NCBI GenBank assembly: GCA_012064385.1
Contig: QRDG01000027.1
Coordinates: 1,979,882-2,043,881 of the forward strand
Length of the DNA stretch: 64,000 nucleotides
From: Puccinellia tenuiflora
Taxonomy: Eukaryota > Streptophyta > Magnoliopsida > Poales > Poaceae
Direction: 5' to 3'
Shown: piece by piece, positions 57,241 through 64,000 of the stretch
Layout: each line of letters begins with the position of its first letter
Position numbering within the stretch: the first letter of the stretch is position 1
Translations under genes and position numbers: made by a program
Notes under the pieces: model-generated
What the model saw: the letters and a program-made list of their open reading frames with translations, nothing else
Databases searched by the model: none
Told to the model about the DNA's origin: nothing

Positions 57241-60200
57241 TTACCAAGGTTGACCGCCGTCTGAGCTGCTGCAGGCTTGGTTGGGTAGAAAGCCATCTCC
57301 AAAGTCACCGACCAGTCTCATTTGCATTTCTTCCTGTGGAGAAAGAATCCTGATGCACCGTACGCAATTCAGAAAATCCCTGCACATGGAATTCTTCGTT
57401 TACCAGAGTAGCTCAAATAGGCAGATTAAGAGAGTGAATGAACGAACACAAAAAAATGAAGGCAAAGTGATCCTTTTTTTTATATTGTCAATCAGGTGAA
57501 ATCAATCCACCGGAATGTGTCAAATTGATTCCTGAGTTTCTCTGGGTTTTTATAGGTGAATATTCAGTTGAAGATAGAATATCCTGAGCTGTTCATTGTA
57601 CTAATCAAACTAACATGGCAACCAACGAATGAAGTGTTAAGCGATATCGCCCCCCAAACCATGCAAGTTAATCTCGTATGGGCAAATGCAAAACGAGCTC
57701 ATGGAGTTTTACTTACTCCCATGGGTCATCACCAACTAGTAGAACATCCTTTTCGTGATCTTCATATACTAGTTTCCAGCCAACTCTACTTTTGATCACC
57801 AAGCTGCCCCTCGATACCAAACATACGTGCAATGTCGTGCTTCAGTTCATCATATCCAGAATACCGGTTCATGTCGATAGATCTCCCTACAGCACCACGT
57901 TTGTGCACCTGTATATAATACTTTGGTCAGCAAAAAGCTTACTGCAAGAGTCACACTGTGCACTAGAAAGTAAATAGTACTAGAAATACAGAAACAAATA
58001 GGGTAAGAGCCTAACGATAGCTCTTTTAAATATTAGTGACCATTGACTTTCTGTACATAGTAAAGTAAGCATATAAGTTCTCAGGAAATCGTTTTGCAAG
58101 GAATTTTGGTACAGAAAATTCTATACATGCATGAAAAAATCTAGAAATAATTATGTAATTATATTCTACAAAGTGAATTAGTTCATTTTTCTCCATACTG
58201 AAGTATTCCCTAGTGGCATACTATGACAGGAGTCAGGAGGAAACGAGCACCTATGACTAAGGGTGTATCATGCTGGAGTTGATAGCCAGGGGATTTTGTC
58301 CAAATTTGGGTGGCGGTCATGTTACAGGCTTTGTGAGTTTTTATTTGTTGTTTCTCTATGTGGCTTGTCACATCTCTTTCCGGCCATTGGCCTAGACTTT
58401 ATAACAAAGCTATGGCTGTGTGCATCAGTTCATGCAGAGGCCAGGAGAGCAATCTCTTCCATTATCTAAGAAAAATCCTGGTGTGAATTGTGAGATGACA
58501 TACTGGAGCAAAAATAACATACCTTAGTGTAGGTTCGCATGCGTTGCTGTGCAGGAGCCGGTGCCCGGGAATTTCTATTTAAAAATGTGGGATCATTGAT
58601 TGCAGAATCTATAGAATTGAATCCCATGTCAGCAACTCCAAATGAATGTGAAATCATTGAAGATGATAACTCTTGTTGAGAATCCTTCGATGAAATGTAG
58701 TTGGAAATGCCATTCCCAGCCATATGATCCATGAATTTATCATTTTCAATGCTGTTCGCAAGCAAGGCATCTGCAGTAAGTGGTAAGCCCAGTTGACCGT
58801 CAATGTTCACCCCAAACAAAAGGTTATTTGTTGGATCTGTAACCTCAAACTCACTATCAGGAGCTGTGTCCCTCAACAGGTGATGCTGATCAAAGGATGA
58901 AGATGGAAAGTTTTGTTGCAATGATCCATCAGCCTGAGAAAGGCAAACCGAAGTAGCTGAGGAGGATGTGTCCAAGTAATCCATGTGGGGGTTGTTGTTG
59001 TTGTCTCGTCCAGTAGCTGGCCCTTGTTCGGTCATCTTGGGAATCATTATTGTTGGCTTCACACTCTGGTAAGGCTTCATTCCTTGTTCAGCCGTAGAGT
59101 CCAAAACAACAGATGATTGACATGGTTTTGCTGTAGTTAGTAAACTCTGGCTCTTGGAGCTACTTGGGATGGACTGCAGAAGAGAAGGACTAGTGGATGG
59201 TGATGCTGACGAAGAGGGAACATTATCGGTCTTTAGTGACTGCATTCCACTAGCCACATTCAAAGAGCTAGCACCCATGGAGGTAACAATATCTGATTTT
59301 GCAACAGGAATGGTGCTCCCAGACAAATCTTGAACTGGTTGGTGTGGTTTAGTCTTTTGTTGCGCTGGGTATTGGATAGTGTTGCCATTATGCAAACCAA
59401 CAGTTTGTGTAGCTCCTTGCATTTGCTGGGGATTGGACTGAGAATTTACCATTTGCTGCTGCAAATCTAAAAGCATTTTCTGCTGTTCAAAGGTGAGATG
59501 TTGCTGTTGTGGCTCTAGAGCCTTTAACAGTTGAAGTTTCATTTGGTGATCAGATAGTTGCCTATTCATGTTTGCATCACTGGACAAACAAACAGGTTGC
59601 ATATTCATTTGCTGCTGCTGCTGCACTGATTGTTGAACCTGCTGATGATTTTGAGGTTGTTGCTGTTGTAACTGTTGCTGCAGATGTGGTTGCTGTTGCT
59701 GCGGAATCTGGATTTGCTGAAGGCCTCCCTGAAAGACAGCATGACTCTGGACCAGAGGTTGCTGTTGCTGGAGTTGAGCCTGGAGAATCACTTGAGGTTG
59801 CTGGAACTGACCTTGGACAACATGTTGAGGTTGTGTGATGTTTAAGTTTGCCTGGCTGCCTTGCACTGATTGAGTAACCACATGCTGCTTCTGTTCTGAT
59901 TGGCGATCTTGGTCCACCTTCTGAGGTACCATTATACTTCCCAGTTGATTTGGTGTAGCTACAGCTTTCGCTAACTGTTCGGTGTGTTGGTTTTGCTGAG
60001 GTAGCAGTGAGGTGTTGAACTGGATATTGTTTTGTTGCAGGAATTGGGGTTGGAAGCTGATTTGCCTTACATCAGCTGGAGACAAATTTTGCACATGTTT
60101 GCCAGCTAATGAGTTTAGCAACTCTGGTTGCATTGCTGTGCCAGCGAGCGACAAGTTCTGCTGCATGTTCATCCACTGAAGTGCCTGAACTAAATTTAGA

Positions 60201-63200
60201 CCAGGCATTATACTGTTCTGAGTATTCATATCTTTCTTGTAAATCTCCTCACCAAGCCATGGAATGGTCCTCTTAAAAAGATTATCCATTTCAGAGGTCT
60301 CATCATCTGCGGATATAGTTCTATTATTATTAAAAAAGCTGAGTTATACAGCAAAGGACTAACTATATACTTATCTAGTTATCTGCTAGAAAGGATATGC
60401 AGTTGGAAAGTTTTGGTGATACAATGAAGATAACAAGTAATACTCATGAAAAAAGTGGAACTGCGGCTCCTTCATTACCTATCATCCCAGGTTGTCTTGC
60501 ACGCTTTGTGGTGAATAATGGCGTGGGATAGATGAAGAATGGAGCGATGACAGGCTCGATGTCCCAGAGGGAAACCCTGGTACGCCTTTCACTTGGTGCT
60601 GCTTCATCCCACGCAACCTGCACATATATATACTTCAGCAAAAATAGAAGATATGTCTTGTCAGTTTGGCAGGTTTAGTTTGTATGGATTAGACCAAACC
60701 TGAATATTGCGCCACTGAGAGCTTTTCCACCTTACAGGATCCAGCTCACTTATGCCAGTTATTGTACCCATGTACCTGCAGGCAGATATCACAAGTTACC
60801 ACTTTTTGCAAAATTTGTTTCTTCTATAAAACTTAACACACAAAAAAGCATGAGTATATGCACCAAGTTCAAATGAAGCAAACTGTATTTAAAAGAGAAG
60901 ATACGCAACGAACTCAAAGATATTTTTAAAGCGATCTTGCATTAAGAAGGACGACTAGGCAATCCACAAATTAGGTAGCACATGGAATCGATACCTTCTT
61001 GTCCCAGATTCTTCAGTTTCAAACATCATCCTAAACCTCATGCCAAGAGATAACTGGTTGCTATAAACTGCCTTCTGGTACTTGGCAAAAGGGATCACAA
61101 ATTCTGAAGGACTAGCCCTGAAGAAACATAAGGTAGTCCACTTGGAAGTCTTAGTATATCACCTATTCATATGACAAACCTCACAAAGGATGGTATTTAC
61201 CTTGGGTTATAGAATATTGTGAACTGGCTGTTATTTGCTGCTGCATGAGCTGCAGCAGCAAGAACCCCGATATGCATGCTATCACTAGACAAGACAGACG
61301 ACGAGAGGTTAGTAGGTTGCCTATTTGCTCGCCTGATCCCCAAGAGGAGTTGATGTTTTGTATCCCTACAATCACAAGAGCACAATTTTTAGTGCCATTG
61401 GTTACGTTTACAAATAGGTTGATCAAAGCAACACCAAGTTAGGAAATAGCCAACTGTCCAACAAATAAATATAGGACCCTTGGTATCAACATTTTACCTA
61501 ATAAATAAGACTGAATCACCAGCAAGAAGTCTCTTTCCACTGATAAACAGGCTCCAGCCAGTAGTCAGGAGATGCCTTTTAGGCTGTCCTGGTGAAAAGG
61601 AAGAGAACCGATCATAGGAAATTAGTGCACTTTGCTTTGAAAGAAATTAGTGTATTTTTCCTTTTAATAAGAAAAGCGGTGTATTAAAACAGTTAAATGG
61701 ATTAAATCATGAAGGAACATAGCGGGTTGATAAAGTTAAACTTTAGAAATGAAGGCATTTGACTAACTTCCATCAGCTTTTACTCATGCCTCGAGAGGAA
61801 CTAATTTTTTTTTACTTGCCTCTAAATATATGACGGAATGTCCAAATAGTATCATGCAAATCCCGAGCCTGAAGTTCCTGAGCAGGAGGTTGCAATGAGA
61901 AGTCCTACACATAATACAGCTCAAACAAATCAGAACAAAGCAAAAAGCAATCCAATCAACACTTATTTTTTGCGTCAGAAGTAAAGTAAAGCTTACAAGA
62001 CGAGGGAAAATCCTCTCTGCAGCACGTCGTGGCACGGAGAATCCTCCATGGGTGCTAGTATCACTCGCGGTCAATGTCTTGCAAAAGAATTCTGTCTGCG
62101 GCCTGTTTTGTTTCAGCGCAAGGTCTGATGCCAGTAATATCTCCTTGTCGCACTGCGTCACCTAGCAGTTCCAATTCCAAAATAATTTTGAGGCAAGAAA
62201 TCTAAAATCACGGCAGTACTGCCACACCACGTAAATCAAATGATTTTGCTGACTTCAGAAAGTATGACCTACATTGTTAACTGGTTGGAGAGTCATTCGA
62301 GCATAAACTTCATCCGTGTCAGGATCAGCCTGTCAAGTTTTGTCGAGAGACGTGTCACGCTAAAAGGTTCACATAGAAGAGCACTAGCAAAACATGCCAC
62401 TGATTCCCACTTAGTGGTGCTTGTTCAAAGTGGTCAGGATTACCTGCATAGTGACACTGTGGAGGATGCATATCAGCTTTGACGGAAGATTTGGATAGCT
62501 TGGAATCTGTGCGTCTGCATCCTTCCGCATAGATGCCGCCACCTGAAATTGAGTATCAAGGAATAAGGAACTTTTTTGTGTGCCGTGGAACTCCCAAGCC
62601 GATTGCACATACTAACTTGCAAATTAGCAAGTGATTTGGCTAACAATCTGATTCTGACAGACTCCCAACTAAACTTGTACATAGGAAAACATGGACCACT
62701 TCCATGACACTTTACACTAAATCAGAAGCATCCATCTAAGATAGGCAGTTGATTCTTTCATACTTCTGCTCAACATGATAGACACAGACAATTCGGAGTA
62801 TCAGGTGAGTTCCCCATCAGAGACTGATAACATTGTCAGGATATGATCAGGAATGAACCAACCAAACAAATAAGGTGCATGCTCACAGAGCTGAAAGCTG
62901 AAACAGGGTAAAAGACCAAAACTCTAGGCAGAATTCCAGTTCCCAGATTTCTCATCTTCTTTCTTGAAAAAGAAAATCCCCAATTTTCTCCCACACTGCT
63001 GCAGAAGAGTTCACCGGGGAGAGAATTTATTTCTCTCTCGAGAATTAAAAGCAGAGCATTTGTCTGCATGGCCAAGCCGAGAGGCTCAAGGACAAGCTGC
63101 TGAACTACCGCCGCCGGGCACGAAGGCGAAACCACCATGAAACGACACGCCGGCGGCTACCCCGGGAGGAGGAACCATGAGCGCGCGAGCACGTGGCTGG

Positions 63201-63501
63201 GGCGACCAGAACGGGACAAGAGAGAGACAGAAGAACAAGAAAAGGGAACAATTTTTTCCTCGTCGAAAGGGGGGAGTAGGAAAGCAAACAGCTTTTTGAT
63301 CAGCACAAGAATCACCGGAAGCAAAGCGGCAGCGCGGCGGTATACCTGCTCGCTGTGCCCCTGGGGGAAGTAGACGACGAGGCTCCCCGCCGGCGGCAGC
63401 GCCACCAGCGGCCCCGCGCACGCGTACCAGAGGTCCTGGTTCACCTTGCTCCTCCTCATCCCCTCCCCCTCGCCGCCGCAGGAGCTCTCCGGCGCCGTCA
63501 T
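57241..63501 (-). CDS. Class-A auxin response factor (ARF7/19-like), frame-broken in PB1
   Basis: It is a transcription factor that binds auxin response elements. Exons (minus): 63501-63346, 62542-62444, 62329-62273, 62161-61997, 61904-61820, 61588-61498, 61365-61201, 61117-60995, 60775-60700, 60617-60479, 60306-58523, 57908-57717, 57379-57241. Residues about 130-230 form the B3 DNA-binding domain (EFFCKTLTASDTSTHGGFSV). The auxin-response domain follows (HAAANNSQFTIFYNPRASP). A Gln-rich middle (about 400-960) marks an activator ARF. Exon 12 starts the PB1 domain (GAVGRSIDMNRYSGYDEL), but one surplus base shifts the frame to TAG at 57788-57786, ending at 1,020 residues. The frame beyond would give DDPWE and a 46-codon last exon ending at 57241. 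Intron 5 is GC-AG. Confidence 0.9.
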
Positions 63502-63750
63502 CCTGCGCGCCCCGGCCGCTGCCCAGTCACCTAACCCAACCGCCGCCGTCGCCCGGTAGACATCGCCGGGTCGCCGGCGAGGATGGGAAGGAGGAGGAAA
63601 ACGGAGCAGCCCCCGAGGAGAGAAAAGACTCGGTAGGAGCGAAGAAAGAGTAATATAATCGTGTCGTGCGCTGTGGCCAGTCCAGTGGCGGAGCAGAGCT
63701 TACTGGCTACACTGTACTGTTGCATTTCTTAATCGGTCGATTCCCATTGT
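63502..63750 (-). promoter_or_regulatory. ARF leader and proximal promoter
   Basis: On the minus strand, ATTATATTAC at about 63650-63660 is the best TATA-like box. The leader between about 63620 and 63502 is CT-rich and contains a ten-codon upstream ORF (63563-63531). No auxin response element was identified with certainty. Confidence 0.4.
63531..63563 (-). promoter_or_regulatory. Upstream ORF in the ARF leader
   Basis: ATGTCTACCGGGCGACGG starts a ten-residue ORF (MSTGRRRRLG) that ends in TAG at 63531, 29 bases before the ARF start codon at 63501. uORFs are known to limit ARF translation in Arabidopsis; here that is inference. Confidence 0.5.
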
Positions 63751-63805
63751 TAATTACTGGCTGGTTTCGATGATTAGTTCGCACGGGTGCAGGATAGTTG
63801 TTTTT

Positions 63806-64000
63806 AGAGCATCTCTATCAGATACGTCAAACCGTAAACCGTAAACACGCGGATGCAGGTCGAGAAAAACGCGATTTGCATGCCGAAAAAAGCTCTGGCG
63901 GAGCAGATCGCGGAAATCTTTTGATGCGCGCTGAAACCAAGCAATCCGGCACAATTGCGCTTTTGCTTGAAATAGCGAGTATTGGACTCGCAAGTGTGCA
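63806..64000. mobile_element. Probable DNA transposon end (partial)
   Basis: The sequence beginning AGAGCATCTCTATCAGATAC, with ACCGTAAACCGTAAACACG following, has the look of a common grass DNA-transposon terminus (a related phrase is AGAGCATCTCCAACAG). It continues past the window. No inverted partner is available, so the class is not assigned. Confidence 0.3.

Noticed and set aside
59509..59838. Plus-strand ORF of 109 codons across the ARF middle region
   Set aside because: It is the antisense of Gln codons in exon 11 of the ARF and reads as Val/Ala/Glu-rich low complexity. No domain or splice context.
1..64000. CRISPR array, prokaryotic operons, rRNA or tRNA genes
   Set aside because: The repeats present are MITEs, LTRs and tandem arrays with no regular repeat-spacer pattern. 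No cloverleaf or rRNA sequence was recognised by eye, though a tRNA scan was not possible.

Overview
The window is nuclear DNA of a grass, most likely a Triticeae species (wheat, barley or Aegilops type). Compact intron-containing genes of grass type sit between nested LTR retrotransposons, and a BARE/Angela-like Ty1/copia LTR, LARD-like long LTRs, CACTA, hAT, Stowaway and Tourist elements are present. There is no prokaryotic or organellar content and no CRISPR array. One ambiguous base (N) lies at 3033, so this is a draft assembly.

Layout. 1-7735: a non-autonomous Ty3/gypsy-like element on the minus strand with a very long LTR (1785-7143) that has internal sequence on both sides. 7736-15200: a degenerate Tat-lineage gypsy element on the minus strand (LTR, gag, protease, reverse transcriptase, two RNase H regions, integrase), cut off inside the integrase. 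15790-26776: a gene island with an RluA-type RNA pseudouridine synthase (+), an organelle-type PPR protein (-) and a UBP1-like three-RRM RNA-binding protein (-) whose introns hold a complete hAT element and a Stowaway MITE. 27700-35340: a CACTA end, a Tourist MITE, a broken plant-mobile-domain gene between GGCGCTA-motif repeats, and two gypsy-type LTRs lying tail to tail. 35341-45030: a copia element inserted into the gag of another copia relic. 45422-45913: a small two-exon gene for a secreted cysteine-rich peptide of MEG/ESF1-like pattern, which was reconstructed by hand. 46000-54720: tandem repeats, MITEs, a LINE fragment split by a poly(A) retroposon, a second such retroposon, and a grass repeat of unknown class. 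55182-63501: a second gene island with an intronless METTL13-like methyltransferase and a 13-exon class-A auxin response factor, both on the minus strand.

The genes are independent transcription units and not a pathway. Three act on RNA: pseudouridylation, organelle PPR binding, and U-rich RNA binding in the nucleus or cytoplasm. The ARF is a DNA-binding auxin effector. The points most worth checking are the overlooked cysteine-rich peptide gene, and a one-base surplus in the PB1 exon of the ARF that would truncate the protein before its acidic interaction face.
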